Below are positions 35,327 to 45,214 of a DNA stretch of 63,870 nucleotides, in pieces. The DNA is from Floricoccus penangensis (GTDB lineage Bacteria > Bacillota > Bacilli > Lactobacillales > Streptococcaceae). Location of the stretch: contig NZ_MKIQ01000030.1 of NCBI RefSeq assembly GCF_001832885.1, positions 1 through 63,870 on the forward strand. The letters are read 5' to 3'. The translations under genes and the position numbers were made by a program. Numbering within the stretch: position 1 is the first letter of the stretch; each line of letters begins with the position of its first letter. A model generated the notes under the pieces. The model searched no databases. It was not told where the DNA came from and saw nothing but the letters and a program-made list of their open reading frames with translations.

Positions 35327-35372
35327 TTGCAACATCCATAGTTAACCTATATAATTTTATATAGGTTACTAA
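35327..35372 (+). promoter_or_regulatory. bioB promoter with BirA-type operator
   Basis: -35 TTGCAA (35327-35332), 17-base spacer, -10 TATAAT (35350-35355). Arms TAGTTAACC (35339-35347) and GGTTACTAA (35364-35372), 16 bases apart, match the Gram-positive BirA pattern TTGTTAACC-N14/16-GGTTAACAA and bracket the -10. Confidence 0.75.
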
Positions 35373-35396
35373 TTCAAAAATATCTGAGGAGAATCA

Positions 35397-36380
35397 ATGG
35401 ACTACTTAAAACTTGCCCAAGAAATTATTGACGGAACTAGAGAGATTACACCTGATGAAGCGCTCTATGTCTTAGAAAGTACTGATGATTGGTGGGCTAT
35501 ATATGCTGGTGCCGTAGCTTTAAAAAATGGAATTTCAGCTAATGAAGTTAGACTCAATACTTTGCTAAATGCTAAGAGTGGACTTTGTGCGGAAGACTGC
35601 GGATACTGTGCACAGTCTAAGTACAGCGAAGCTGAAGTAGAAACTTATGGATTAATTCCTAATGATGAAATTATTAAGAAAGCATTAATTGCTAAAAAGA
35701 ATCATGCAAGTACTTTCTGTATTGCAATGAGTGGAACTCGTGCTACTATGCGTGAACTAAAAGTTATGGGTGATGCACTTAGAACTATTAAGGAAGACTT
35801 GAACTTAGAGCTATGTGTATCAATGGGACTTCTCGATAGTGAACAAATTGACTACCTTAAATCAGTGGGCGTTGACCGTGTAAATCATAACCTTAATACT
35901 CCAAGGGATAATTACGATAACATTACTACTACTCACAGCTATCAAGACCGAATTGATACCCTTGATCGATTAAATGAAGATGATGTAAATATCTGTTCTG
36001 GATTTATTTGCGGTATGGGTGAAACGGATGAACAACTAGTAGAGATGGCTTTTGACCTAAAAGAAAAGAACCCTTATTCAGTTCCTATGAACTTCTTACT
36101 ACCGATTGATGGTACTAAATTAGAGGGAAGACACGAGCTTACGCCACTTCGTTGCTTAAAAGTTGTTACAATGATTAGATACCTCTTCCCACGTACAGAG
36201 ATTCGTATCAGTGCAGGACGTGAATATCATTTAGCAGAAATGCAAAATCTAGGTATGCTCCTTGTGGATTCAATCTTCCTAGGAAATTACCTAACAGAAA
36301 AAGGCGATCCCGTTGAAAAAGATATTGAAGCAATTCACAAACATGGATTGAAAATTTATGAAGCAGTAACAGTAAAATAA
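35397..36380 (+). CDS. bioB: Biotin synthase
   Basis: 327 residues. Radical SAM ligands Cys64, Cys68 and Cys71 sit in NAKSGLCAEDCGYCAQS, and BioB marks NHNLNTPRDNYDNI, GFICGMGET and SAGREYH follow. It inserts sulfur into dethiobiotin. No other biotin genes are nearby; a lone bioB could serve to convert scavenged dethiobiotin. The BirA-type operator upstream supports biotin control. Ribosome site GAGGAG precedes the ATG. Confidence 0.95.
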   Translation: MDYLKLAQEIIDGTREITPDEALYVLESTDDWWAIYAGAVALKNGISANEVRLNTLLNAKSGLCAEDCGYCAQSKYSEAEVETYGLIPNDEIIKKALIAKKNHASTFCIAMSGTRATMRELKVMGDALRTIKEDLNLELCVSMGLLDSEQIDYLKSVGVDRVNHNLNTPRDNYDNITTTHSYQDRIDTLDRLNEDDVNICSGFICGMGETDEQLVEMAFDLKEKNPYSVPMNFLLPIDGTKLEGRHELTPLRCLKVVTMIRYLFPRTEIRISAGREYHLAEMQNLGMLLVDSIFLGNYLTEKGDPVEKDIEAIHKHGLKIYEAVTVK

Positions 36381-36390
36381 GATTGATCAG

Positions 36391-36427
36391 AAAAGCCAGT
36401 CCTCACCTAATGAAGACTGGCTTTTTT
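36391..36427. terminator. Terminator between bioB and metF
   Basis: Stem AAAGCCAGTC / GACTGGCTTT with a 13-base loop and T-run; the A-run on the other side makes it usable from metF too. Confidence 0.9.
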
Positions 36428-36439
36428 ATAGATCTTTTT

Positions 36440-37357
36440 TTATACTGCCAACAATTCTTCAAGCTTTGTCAGAAATATTTTGTCCTGTTTTTCTTGTAAA
36501 CTTGCTTCTTCCTTCTTAAATAAAGGTGCAGTGTTCTCATATATGTGTTTAGCAACTTGAGCATTATTCATGGTGTAAAGGTGAATACCCGAAACTCCTT
36601 GTGTTGTTAGATCAACAATTTGGTCAATTGCATAAGCAAGGCCTGCAGCTTTTAATGATACTGGATCATTTTCATATCTATCCAATATTGCTAAGAATTT
36701 TCTTGGAAGTTTTGTCTGCGTTGTATTAAGTAGTCGTAAAGCTTGATTACGATTTACAATGGGCATGATTCCTGCAAGGATTGGAGCTTCAATTCCTGCA
36801 AGCTGACAAGATTCTTGGAAGTTATAAAAGAGATCATTATCAAAAAATAACTGAGTAATAAGTCTATCACAACCCGCATCAACCTTTTTCTTAAGATTAT
36901 TAATATCAGCAATGCGGTTTATTGATTCTGGATGAACTTCTGGATAGCAAGCTCCTGTAACTTGAAAGTGAGGAGCTTTTTCCTTTACATAAGAAGTCAA
37001 ATCGCTAGCATATTGGAAATCATGAGTTGGCTCAAAACCTTCAACTATATCACCTCTGAGAGCTAACAACTGATTAATACCTAGTTCATCAAGCTGTGTC
37101 AATATCTTGTCAACTTGTGCCTTTGTCAAATAAGCTGCTGGAAGGTGAGCTATACTTGAAATCCCTAATTCTTTTTGAATATAATCAGCCAGCTTAAGGG
37201 TAGTATCCTCAATATTTTTTTGTCTATTAGAACATGTAACACTAATAAAGTCTGGCTTTAAACCTTGAAGACCTTTGAGTGTAGTATATATTTTTTCCTC
37301 TCCCACCTGTGTATTTGGTGGAAAAATCTCAAATGAGAGACTTGGATAATTGGACAT
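36440..37357 (-). CDS. metF: Methylenetetrahydrofolate reductase
   Basis: 305 residues of the MTHFR barrel fold: SFEIFPP near 8-14 holds the catalytic Glu, VTCSNRQ (in the position of the usual VTxGA), LALRGDI, and QLFFDNDLFYNF near 168-179. It reduces methylene-THF to methyl-THF, the methyl donor used by MetE. Gene start lies one base from the metE stop, so they form an operon. Confidence 0.94.
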   Translation of the reverse strand: MSNYPSLSFEIFPPNTQVGEEKIYTTLKGLQGLKPDFISVTCSNRQKNIEDTTLKLADYIQKELGISSIAHLPAAYLTKAQVDKILTQLDELGINQLLALRGDIVEGFEPTHDFQYASDLTSYVKEKAPHFQVTGACYPEVHPESINRIADINNLKKKVDAGCDRLITQLFFDNDLFYNFQESCQLAGIEAPILAGIMPIVNRNQALRLLNTTQTKLPRKFLAILDRYENDPVSLKAAGLAYAIDQIVDLTTQGVSGIHLYTMNNAQVAKHIYENTAPLFKKEEASLQEKQDKIFLTKLEELLAV

Positions 37358-37358
37358 A

Positions 37359-39605
37359 TTAATATTCCTTTCGTACGTCTTTAGCCGCCTGTGTAAGATT
37401 TACAAGGCTCGCCCTTGTTTCTGGAATACCACGTGTTTTAAGTCCGCAGTCAGGATTCACCCAAACTTTTTCTACAGGGACTTTAGTCAAGATGGTATGA
37501 ATTGTTTTAGTAATTTCTTCGACTGATGGGATACGAGGAGAATGGATATCGTAAACCCCAGGTCCTACCTCTGTCTGGAAATTCTTAGCTTTTAGTTCGT
37601 CTAAGATGTCTAGGTTAGAACGTGATGCTTCAAATGAAATAACGTCTGCATCAAGCTGGTCGATTGCTGGAATGATATCTGTAAACTCGCTATAACACAT
37701 ATGTGTATGAATCTGCGTTTTCTCATCTACCTTGCTGTGAACTAATCTAAAGGCTGGAATTGCCCAGTCAAGATACTCCTTAAACCAGTCACTCTTACGT
37801 AGCGGAAGTTTTTCTCTCAAAGCCGCTTCATCAATCTGGATAATTCTAATACCATTTTTCTCGAGGTCAAGCACCTCTTCTTGAATGGCAAGAGCAATCT
37901 GTAAAGTTGACTCTCTCAAACTTATATCCTCACGGGGGAATGACCAGTTAAGAATGGTTACTGGACCTGTAAGCATCCCCTTTACAATCTTGTCAGTTTG
38001 CTCCTGAGCATAGGCTGACCACTTAACAGTAATTGGTCGCTCGCGCACCACATCACCCCAAATAATTGGAGGTTTAACACCACGAGTTCCGTATGATTGA
38101 ACCCATCCATTTTGACTGAAAAGGTAACCTGACAAGTTTTGACCAAAGTATTCAACCATGTCATTTCGCTCAAACTCACCGTGAACTAAGACATCTAAGC
38201 CAATCTCTTCCTGCCAATTAAGCCAATCCTTAATTTGGTCACCTATGAAAGTATCATATTCTTCTTGTGAAACTTCACCCTTCTTAAGCTTGGCACGAAT
38301 TTGCTTAACTTCCTTGGTCTGTGGGAATGAACCAATAGTTGTTGTCGGTAAAAGAGGTAATTTGAATACTTCTTTTTGGATAGCTTCCCTTTCAGCAAAT
38401 GCTGGTAAACGTGTAAAATCAGCCTCTGTCAATCCATCAATTTTAGTGGCAAGTTCTTGATTTTTAGAGATTCTTTCCTTAGCAAATAAGGATTTATTTT
38501 GGTCCAAATATTCTTGACCTTCACCTTTTAAAATTGCTTCAAGCTCCTTTAATTCCTTTAATTTTTCCTTGGCAAAGGCAAAATGTTCAAGGACTTCTGG
38601 CTCAAATTTTTCATTTTCACTTGTATAAGGTACATGAAGTAGAGATGATGATGTAGTCAGTACCAAATCCTCAACTCCTAAATCTTCCAAGGTAGCTAAA
38701 CTATTTTGGTAATTATTTTTCCAGATGTATTTCCCATTCACAATACCTGCAAATAACTTTTTATCTGCTGGGAAATTATCTTTGATTAATTCAATATTTT
38801 TAGGACCTTCCACAAGGTCAAGACCTATTCCATCAAAATCCAAGTCAATTAGCTGACTGTAAATATCTCTTACGTCACCAAAGTAAGTCTGAAGAAGGAC
38901 TTTTAATTTTTTATCCGCTAAAAGTTCGCTATAAATTTCTTTGAAAAGATTAATATCTTCAGGACTTAAATCTTTGACAAGGCTTGGTTCGTCTACTTGA
39001 ATCCATTCTGCACCAAATGAAGCAAGTCTTGTAAAGATTTCTTTATAAGCTGCAGTCAAATCCTTAGCAAAATCTTTTGCACTTAGCCCTTCTGCATAAT
39101 CACTAAGTTTTAGTAGAGTGAATGGGCCAACAATTACTGGACGACTTGTAATTCCTAGTTCTTTTGCTTCCGCAAACTCATCGAAAATCTTAGTTCCAGT
39201 AAGTTTAATATTTGTATCCTTTGTAAACTTTGAAACAATATAGTGGTAGTTTGTGTTGAACCATTTTTTCATCGGAAGAGCTTTGATATCGCCTTTTTCA
39301 CCCTGATAACCACGCGCAAGAGCAAAGTATTTATCTAAGTTTGATAGGTCAATTGTCTCAATTTCTTTAGGTACAATATTTAATAAAAATGCTGCATCTA
39401 AAGTATTATCATAAAGAGAAAAATCATTAGAAGGTATAATATCAATTCCAGCATCCTCAACTTCCTTCCAGTGCTTTTTACGAATATCTTTTGTTATTTG
39501 TTTAAATTCATCTTCTGTAATTTCTTTTCTGAAATATTTTTCAGTCGCAAATTTTAATTCTCTATGTTCACCTATACGGGGAAAACCAATAATTGTTGTT
39601 GTCAT
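37359..39605 (-). CDS. metE: Cobalamin-independent methionine synthase
   Basis: 748 residues with duplicated barrels. The C-terminal catalytic half carries the zinc ligands in HTHMCYSEF (His, Cys) and [11 protein letters not shown] (Cys), plus [13 protein letters not shown]. It transfers methyl from methyl-THF polyglutamate to homocysteine. It is first in metE-metF, divergent from the LysR gene, with MET-box-like sequence between them. Confidence 0.97.
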   Translation of the reverse strand: MTTTIIGFPRIGEHRELKFATEKYFRKEITEDEFKQITKDIRKKHWKEVEDAGIDIIPSNDFSLYDNTLDAAFLLNIVPKEIETIDLSNLDKYFALARGYQGEKGDIKALPMKKWFNTNYHYIVSKFTKDTNIKLTGTKIFDEFAEAKELGITSRPVIVGPFTLLKLSDYAEGLSAKDFAKDLTAAYKEIFTRLASFGAEWIQVDEPSLVKDLSPEDINLFKEIYSELLADKKLKVLLQTYFGDVRDIYSQLIDLDFDGIGLDLVEGPKNIELIKDNFPADKKLFAGIVNGKYIWKNNYQNSLATLEDLGVEDLVLTTSSSLLHVPYTSENEKFEPEVLEHFAFAKEKLKELKELEAILKGEGQEYLDQNKSLFAKERISKNQELATKIDGLTEADFTRLPAFAEREAIQKEVFKLPLLPTTTIGSFPQTKEVKQIRAKLKKGEVSQEEYDTFIGDQIKDWLNWQEEIGLDVLVHGEFERNDMVEYFGQNLSGYLFSQNGWVQSYGTRGVKPPIIWGDVVRERPITVKWSAYAQEQTDKIVKGMLTGPVTILNWSFPREDISLRESTLQIALAIQEEVLDLEKNGIRIIQIDEAALREKLPLRKSDWFKEYLDWAIPAFRLVHSKVDEKTQIHTHMCYSEFTDIIPAIDQLDADVISFEASRSNLDILDELKAKNFQTEVGPGVYDIHSPRIPSVEEITKTIHTILTKVPVEKVWVNPDCGLKTRGIPETRASLVNLTQAAKDVRKEY

Positions 39606-39721
39606 AAAAACTCCCTATCTATCTCTTGCTATATTTGCTTTCTTTTCCTTATTTCAAAGCTATAACATATAAATTAACATATAGAAACTTTTTTGGATAA
39701 CTGATAATAAACATAGATTGT

Positions 39722-39752
39722 TATAGTCAAAAGCTATAACCTTTGCTATAAT
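39722..39752 (+). promoter_or_regulatory. MET-box over the LysR gene promoter
   Basis: TATAGTCAAAAGCTATA (39722-39738) resembles the streptococcal MET-box TATAGTTTSAAACTATA at 13 of 17 positions. It covers the -35 (TAGTCA, 39724-39729) of a promoter whose -10 is TATAAT (39747-39752), 17 bases apart. A second half-box (TATAGCTTTGAAA on the minus strand) lies near 39650-39665 on the metE side. Confidence 0.7.
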
Positions 39753-39770
39753 TATAGAAAGGAGTATGAA

Positions 39771-40694
39771 ATGAGAATACAACAACTTATTTATTTAGAA
39801 AAAATTGCTGAAAAAGGGTCTATCAACGAAGCTGCCAAAGAACTCTTTCTAACACAGCCTAGTCTTTCAAACGCCATTAAGGAACTTGAAAGTGAAATGG
39901 AGATTCAATTACTTTTAAGAACTAAAAACGGTGTTTCTTTGACACCTGAAGGAAGGGAATTCCTTGTTTATTCAAGGCAAATTCTTGACCAAGTAAATCT
40001 ATTAGAAGAAAAATATAAAAATAAATCACCGAGAAAACAAGCTTTTTCAGTATCTGCCCAACACTATGCCTTTGTAGTTCACGCTTTTGTTGAGCTTGTA
40101 AAGTCAATCAATAGTGATGAGTACCAACTTACTCTGAGAGAAACTGAAACTCAAAACATCTTAGATGACTTAACTAACTTTAAGAGTGAAATCGGAGTTC
40201 TCTATCTGAATTCCTTTAACAGGCAGGTGCTGTCAAAACTTTTTAAGGAAAAGGGATTGATTTTTACTCCTCTTTTCGATGCTAAACCACACGTTTTCAT
40301 TAGTCGTTACAACCCTCTTGCCAAGCAGAAATCTATTAAGCTAGAGGATTTGGAAGACTATACTTACCTATCCTACGAGCAGGGTGAGAATAACTCATTC
40401 TACTTTTCAGAAGAAATTTTGAGTACGTGGGATCGCAAGATGGAAATCAAGGTTAGTGACCGCGCTACTATCTTTAATCTTATGGTTGGGCTTAATGGTT
40501 ACACTATCAGTTCAGGGATTATATCAAGTGAACTTAATGATGATAAGATTGTGGCCATTCCACTTGAATATGAGGACACTATCCAGTTTGGTTGGCTCAA
40601 ACAAGAGCAGCGTGAACTTAGTCCTATGGGGAATAAATATCTAGACCTTCTTAAGGAACATATAAGGGGTTATGGCTTCCACATTTACGAATAA
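39771..40694 (+). CDS. metR: LysR-family methionine regulator (MetR/MtaR type)
   Basis: 307 residues. Its N-terminal winged helix-turn-helix (about 1-60, with INEAAKELFLTQPSLSNAIKELE) is followed by a LysR substrate domain. Divergent to metE-metF with a MET-box between, which is the usual place for the methionine/homocysteine-responsive activator of Streptococcaceae. AAAGGAG precedes the ATG. CmbR-like or HomR-like identity cannot be fully excluded. Confidence 0.9.
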   Translation: MRIQQLIYLEKIAEKGSINEAAKELFLTQPSLSNAIKELESEMEIQLLLRTKNGVSLTPEGREFLVYSRQILDQVNLLEEKYKNKSPRKQAFSVSAQHYAFVVHAFVELVKSINSDEYQLTLRETETQNILDDLTNFKSEIGVLYLNSFNRQVLSKLFKEKGLIFTPLFDAKPHVFISRYNPLAKQKSIKLEDLEDYTYLSYEQGENNSFYFSEEILSTWDRKMEIKVSDRATIFNLMVGLNGYTISSGIISSELNDDKIVAIPLEYEDTIQFGWLKQEQRELSPMGNKYLDLLKEHIRGYGFHIYE

Positions 40695-40766
40695 AATATA
40701 GTCACTTAAAAATGGACAACGTAGTAAAACGAAGGTATTTCTATTTTAATCAACTATAAAACTATA

Positions 40767-40801
40767 AAACGACGAAAGAGGAGAACTTTCGCCGTTTTTT
40801 T
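40767..40801. terminator. Terminator between metR and metA
   Basis: Twelve-base arms AAACGACGAAAG / CTTTCGCCGTTT (one mismatch), seven-base loop, T-run on the plus strand and A-run on the other side; serves both convergent genes. Confidence 0.85.
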
Positions 40802-40815
40802 GATTTTCACATACA

Positions 40816-41712
40816 CTATTTAAATCTATAAGGAGTTTTTTGATAAATACAATTTATCCAATTATGGTAGAGGAGATAGGCTTCAGAGCGCCATGTGTTC
40901 TTCATGGTATCAGCTGTATCTGATAAATAATAATTATGGGGCTTTGCCGTACCTATTCCTGCTTGATTATCTCTCACATATTCTTTATGTAAGCTATCGG
41001 TCTCGTACTCCATATGCCCGAGAACGAATATATTTTTATCATCTTGAGATGATAGTATTAGTGGTCCAAGTTCACTATTAGTTGATAGCACCTTAATTGG
41101 AGCTTTGTTTAACTGCTCCAAATCAAGTCCTGTATATCTTGATTGAGGGCTATCAAAAGTATCACTAAATCCACGGAAAAGATATGCCTCTTCCTTAATT
41201 TCATTTTCATAGAGCCCAAAAATTTTCTTGTCAAACTGAACCTTATCGACCCCGTAATGGTAGTAAAGACTTGCTTGTGCTCCCCAACAAATATGTAGGT
41301 TTGAGGTAACGTTGGTTTGGCTCCAAGCCAAGACTTTTTTTAATTCTTGCCAGTAATCAACTTGCTCAAAGGGTAGAGTCTCAACAGGTGCTCCAGTTAT
41401 GATTAGTGCGTCATAAAAGCTGTCTTTTATATCCTCGTAAGTTAGATAAAAGTCATCAAGGTAGGTTTTTTCAGTATTCTTGCATGTATGACTTTCCATC
41501 TGAAGGAAATCAACTTCAAGCTGGAGTGGAGTTTGAGATAGAAGCCTGAGGAATTGCAACTCAGTTTCTATTTTATTGGGCATTAAGTTTAAAATGGCAA
41601 TTTTCAACGGTCTGATATCCTGACTTAAGGCTCTCTCAGTTGTTAGGGAAAATATTCCTTCTTCTTCCAAAAGCGCCTTTGCAGGTAGGTCAGTTGCTAC
41701 TTTAATGGGCAT
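40816..41712 (-). CDS. metA: Homoserine O-acetyltransferase (MetA family)
   Basis: 298 residues. Catalytic Cys142 lies in HICWGAQA, with His234 and Glu236 in GHMEYE. Position 111 is Glu (GAPVETLPF); in this family Glu111 specifies acetyl-CoA and Gly111 succinyl-CoA, so the product should be O-acetylhomoserine. That fits the O-acetylhomoserine sulfhydrylase in the same operon. It starts 59 bases after solA with AAGGAGG upstream. Confidence 0.94.
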   Translation of the reverse strand: MPIKVATDLPAKALLEEEGIFSLTTERALSQDIRPLKIAILNLMPNKIETELQFLRLLSQTPLQLEVDFLQMESHTCKNTEKTYLDDFYLTYEDIKDSFYDALIITGAPVETLPFEQVDYWQELKKVLAWSQTNVTSNLHICWGAQASLYYHYGVDKVQFDKKIFGLYENEIKEEAYLFRGFSDTFDSPQSRYTGLDLEQLNKAPIKVLSTNSELGPLILSSQDDKNIFVLGHMEYETDSLHKEYVRDNQAGIGTAKPHNYYLSDTADTMKNTWRSEAYLLYHNWINCIYQKTPYRFK

Positions 41713-41771
41713 TATTCACCTCCTTATCTTTTTTTAGTTACCCAAAATAACTAGAAGCTATTTTAGAGTTA

Positions 41772-42926
41772 TTAATCTTTAACTTTTTCTGTAATTTTAG
41801 TAAAACGATCTAGTGCAAATGGACTTAAATCAAGATTTGTTTCTTCTTTTCCTAGAGCACGATTAGCTAATATGTGTCCAAGTACTGAAACAAACTTGAA
41901 TCCATGACCGCTTAGACCTGTAACAATTTGTGTTCGATCATCTAGCCAGTCAATAATAAAATCTTCATCAGGTGACATGTCGTATGAACAAGTCTTACCA
42001 AAATCAAGTTTCCCAGTACCTATCAAATAAGTACCTAGAAGATTGTCAACTTCCTTTGCATCCTTATTATCATCATATTCATATTGCTCTTGATAATTTG
42101 AAATATATTGTCCACCATCATGACGACCTATTTTAATTAAGTTGTCAGATCCTGGGAAGCCATAGTATGTTTCATTTGATTTAAGATTGACAGTAAAACA
42201 CGGAAAACCTTTTTTCTCTAGAAGGCTTTCATCCTCGACTTCAAACCAATGAAATGTTTTTCTTACAGGCTGAATGGGCAGATCAGGATATAGACTTTTC
42301 ACCCAAGAACCTGCTGATACTACAAGTTTTCTTGCCTTATATTCAGCATTATCAGTGATTATTCTAATATAATCTGGCTCATTAATTATCTGAAAAACTT
42401 GTTGGTTAAAAACCTGAGTTGCCCCGCATTCCTTAGCTTTCTCAAGGTACTCTTTGATAATAATATCAGTCCTTAAATAACCTGCATTTTTTTCATAAAT
42501 CGCATTGTAATCATCATCAAAGTTCCAAGTAGGGAATCTTTCATTCAGTTCCTCAGCTGTCAAAATATCTACTTGTAAGCTATATCTTTCAGCACTTGAA
42601 AGAACATTTTTATAAAAATCTGACTCTTGAGGAGCGATATTTACTATTCCAACTTGATGAAGAAATTTTTCCTCAGTTTGATCCTGTAATTCTTCCCAAA
42701 GACTTTGGGCTTCGAGAAGAAGAGGAACATATTTGTCACCTTCACCGTAAGCATGGCGAATTATTCTCGTTTGCCCATGGTGTGTTCCAAATTCATGAGG
42801 TGGTTGATAGCTATCAATTTCAAGGACCGAAGCACCCTCTCTACTAGCATAATAACCAACTGCAGAACCAACTGATCCACAACCTAAAACAACTAGATCG
42901 TATATTTTATCTTCATTTTGCGCCAT
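41772..42926 (-). CDS. solA: FAD-dependent amine oxidase (SolA / N-methyltryptophan-sarcosine oxidase type)
   Basis: 384 residues. The FAD-binding GxGxxG is VLGCGSVGSA at 13-22, the acidic ribose ligand is in VLEID, GTHHGQTRIIRHAYGEG is family-typical, and KTCSYDMSPDEDFIID near residue 320 carries the Cys that binds FAD covalently in the monomeric sarcosine oxidase group. Likely oxidative demethylation of an N-methyl amino acid. Its location between metY and metA is unusual and suggests recovery of a methyl or amino-acid unit (inference). Confidence 0.85.
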   Translation of the reverse strand: MAQNEDKIYDLVVLGCGSVGSAVGYYASREGASVLEIDSYQPPHEFGTHHGQTRIIRHAYGEGDKYVPLLLEAQSLWEELQDQTEEKFLHQVGIVNIAPQESDFYKNVLSSAERYSLQVDILTAEELNERFPTWNFDDDYNAIYEKNAGYLRTDIIIKEYLEKAKECGATQVFNQQVFQIINEPDYIRIITDNAEYKARKLVVSAGSWVKSLYPDLPIQPVRKTFHWFEVEDESLLEKKGFPCFTVNLKSNETYYGFPGSDNLIKIGRHDGGQYISNYQEQYEYDDNKDAKEVDNLLGTYLIGTGKLDFGKTCSYDMSPDEDFIIDWLDDRTQIVTGLSGHGFKFVSVLGHILANRALGKEETNLDLSPFALDRFTKITEKVKD

Positions 42927-42939
42927 ATTTCACTTCCTC

Positions 42940-44214
42940 TTATATTGCATCTAAAGCTTGACTTAAATCCGCTATAATATCGTCAATATTCTCAATTCCA
43001 ACAGATAAGCGAATTGTCTCAGGTTTAATTCCAGCTTCTGCCAACTGTTCCTCATTTAATTGTGAATGAGTCGTCGATGCCGGATGAATAATGAGCGACT
43101 TAGCATCACCAACGTTTGCTAAAAGTGAGAAGAGTTTAACATTGTTAATTAATTCCTTACCTGCCTCTGCCCCGTTCTTCAAACCAAAGGTAAAGACCGA
43201 GCTCGTTCCTTTAGGAAAATACTTCTCAGCTAAATCGTGATATTTACTTGATTCAAGACCTGGATAAGATACCCATGATACTTTAGGATGGTTTTCAAGA
43301 TATTCCGCAACCTTTTGAGCATTCTCAACATGTCTCTCCAGTCTAAGTGATAAGGTTTCAAGACCTAAAAGCGTTAACCAAGAGTTAAATGGAGAGATAG
43401 TGGCTCCAGTATCCCTTAATAAAATTGTCCTTGCTCGTGTAATATATGCTGCTGGACCAGTCGCCTCTGTCCAAGATATTCCATGGTAGCTATCATCAGG
43501 CTCTACTAATCCTGGAAATTTACCATTAGTCCAATCAAATTTACCTGAATCAATGATTGCTCCACCTAGAGCCACACCATGTCCTCCAATAAATTTCGTT
43601 GTAGAATAAACAACTATATCTGCTCCATATTCAAATGGTTTGAAAAGATATGCTGTCGCAAAGGTATTATCCACAATTACTGGAATACCTGCTTCATGAG
43701 CGATTTCTGCTATCTTATCTAATTCAACAATAATAGTATCTGGATTTCCTAAGGACTCAACGAAAATTGCTTTTGTATTTTCTTGAATAGCTTGACGGAA
43801 ATTTTCAGGGTCACTTGCATCCACGAAACTTGTCTCAATACCAAATTGAGGTAATGTATGGGCAAAAAGATTATAAGTTCCACCGTAAATAGTACTTGCT
43901 GAAACAACATGATCTCCTGCTGAGGCAATATTTTGAATGGCATATGTGATTGCTGCTGATCCTGATGCAGTAGCAAGTGCACCTACACCACCTTCCAGTA
44001 AAGCAAGTCTTTGCTCTAAAACGTCAGTTGTTGGATTAGTAATTCTAGTATAGATATTTCCAGCATCTGCTAAACCAAAACGTGCAGCCGCATGATCTGC
44101 ATCATCAAAAACATAGGATGTTGTTTGATAAATTGGAACTGCCCGACTTCCTGTTTCCTTGTCTACTTTTTGTCCACCATGTAATTGAATGGTTTCAAAT
44201 GCCTGTTCAGCCAT
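42940..44214 (-). CDS. metY: O-acetylhomoserine sulfhydrylase
   Basis: 424 residues, PLP-dependent Cys/Met metabolism family. The cofactor Lys is in [11 protein letters not shown], and [25 protein letters not shown] near 51-75 and the length over 420 are typical of the OAH sulfhydrylase branch. It makes homocysteine from O-acetylhomoserine and sulfide. First gene of metY-solA-metA, controlled by a methionine T-box. AAGGAG precedes the ATG. Confidence 0.94.
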   Translation of the reverse strand: MAEQAFETIQLHGGQKVDKETGSRAVPIYQTTSYVFDDADHAAARFGLADAGNIYTRITNPTTDVLEQRLALLEGGVGALATASGSAAITYAIQNIASAGDHVVSASTIYGGTYNLFAHTLPQFGIETSFVDASDPENFRQAIQENTKAIFVESLGNPDTIIVELDKIAEIAHEAGIPVIVDNTFATAYLFKPFEYGADIVVYSTTKFIGGHGVALGGAIIDSGKFDWTNGKFPGLVEPDDSYHGISWTEATGPAAYITRARTILLRDTGATISPFNSWLTLLGLETLSLRLERHVENAQKVAEYLENHPKVSWVSYPGLESSKYHDLAEKYFPKGTSSVFTFGLKNGAEAGKELINNVKLFSLLANVGDAKSLIIHPASTTHSQLNEEQLAEAGIKPETIRLSVGIENIDDIIADLSQALDAI

Positions 44215-44332
44215 ATATTTTAACTCTCCTTAATTTATTATTTATTCACTTCTACTACACATCTCAACTTCCATTATTCTTTTGACTAACCTCCTTTATC
44301 TGGTATAGCTTTTGATTTTTCAAAACTATACA

Positions 44333-44609
44333 AAAAAATCCTTAGAGATTTCTCTCTAAGGATGCTGCGACACATGGTACCACCTTAGTTCACAATTTAT
44401 CTATTTTAATGCCAGTAAAAATAGATAAATTATCTCAGTCCACACAAGATTTGTATGGTCTTCCTTTAACGGGGAAGATTCGTTTGCTATATAAATAGAC
44501 AACCGCTCCAAAGTCATTTTCAGTTTGTATTACTTTGCTCCCTCTCACCAACGGATACTCTCTTTAAAAGAATTTCAAACTTACTCTCTTTTTCCATGCG
44601 TTTTGTTTG
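44333..44609 (-). promoter_or_regulatory. T-box riboswitch, methionine specifier
   Basis: This 515-base gap (44215-44729) is mostly a T-box leader. The T-box proper AAGGTGGTACCATG lies at 44388-44375. The terminator ATCCTTAGAG / CTCTAAGGAT (44363-44338) with seven T follows. In the 3' side of Stem I the context CTGAAAATGACTTTGG places the codon ATG at 44517-44515 as the likely specifier for tRNA-Met. Uncharged tRNA should allow readthrough into metY-solA-metA. Confidence 0.92.
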
Positions 44610-44615
44610 AGATTC

Positions 44616-44643
44616 ATTTTATAACAATACAAACTTAAGTCAA
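44616..44643 (-). promoter_or_regulatory. Promoter of the T-box operon
   Basis: -35 TTGACT (44643-44638), 16-base spacer, -10 TAAAAT (44621-44616). Confidence 0.75.
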
Positions 44644-44729
44644 TAAAATGTGGGTTATAAAAATTTAATAGGGATATTAAAAAAATTAATGGAGAAAAAA
44701 TCTTTAACATCCGTTAAAGACTTAAGATT

Positions 44730-45086
44730 TTATGATTCTTCCTCAATTTCCTTATTTAAGAAGAATGAAATTGCTGTCCTGATTACTACTAAGAAACCTA
44801 ATTTAAATAAATCTTGTAAGGTTGGGTGGATTACTGATTCGATAATATCAGAAGCTATCAGAACTTCTAGGCTAAGAAGTATATAACTTGCTAGATGGTT
44901 TTTTATATGCTGATTTGATATTATTGCTTCATCCGTTGAAATTTTACTTCTTTTAGATGAAATAAATTCTTTGATTCCTAAAAATGATCCATACATGAGA
45001 ATTAAAACTGCAACTACATTTAAAAAGACTACAAAAATCTTGAAAACTGGATAGATTGCATCTGTTAAAATTTTATAAATATCCAT
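44730..45086 (-). CDS. DUF1622 small membrane protein
   Basis: 118 residues with three hydrophobic segments (about 17-40, 62-85, 90-110), matching DUF1622 proteins (GIKEFISSKR, LEVLIASDIIESVI, RTAISFFLNKEI). Function unknown. Single gene; the ATG at 45086 is preceded by GGGAG. Confidence 0.8.
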   Translation of the reverse strand: MDIYKILTDAIYPVFKIFVVFLNVVAVLILMYGSFLGIKEFISSKRSKISTDEAIISNQHIKNHLASYILLSLEVLIASDIIESVIHPTLQDLFKLGFLVVIRTAISFFLNKEIEEES

Positions 45087-45214
45087 AAAAAAGCTCCCTT
45101 AAATATATAAATCATCTTATCATAAATTATAAAAAACAAAAAATTTTAATAAATATCCTTCAAACTTTTCCGTAAACTACTTCTTTTACATATAAAGTCA
45201 TAAAATCGGTATAA

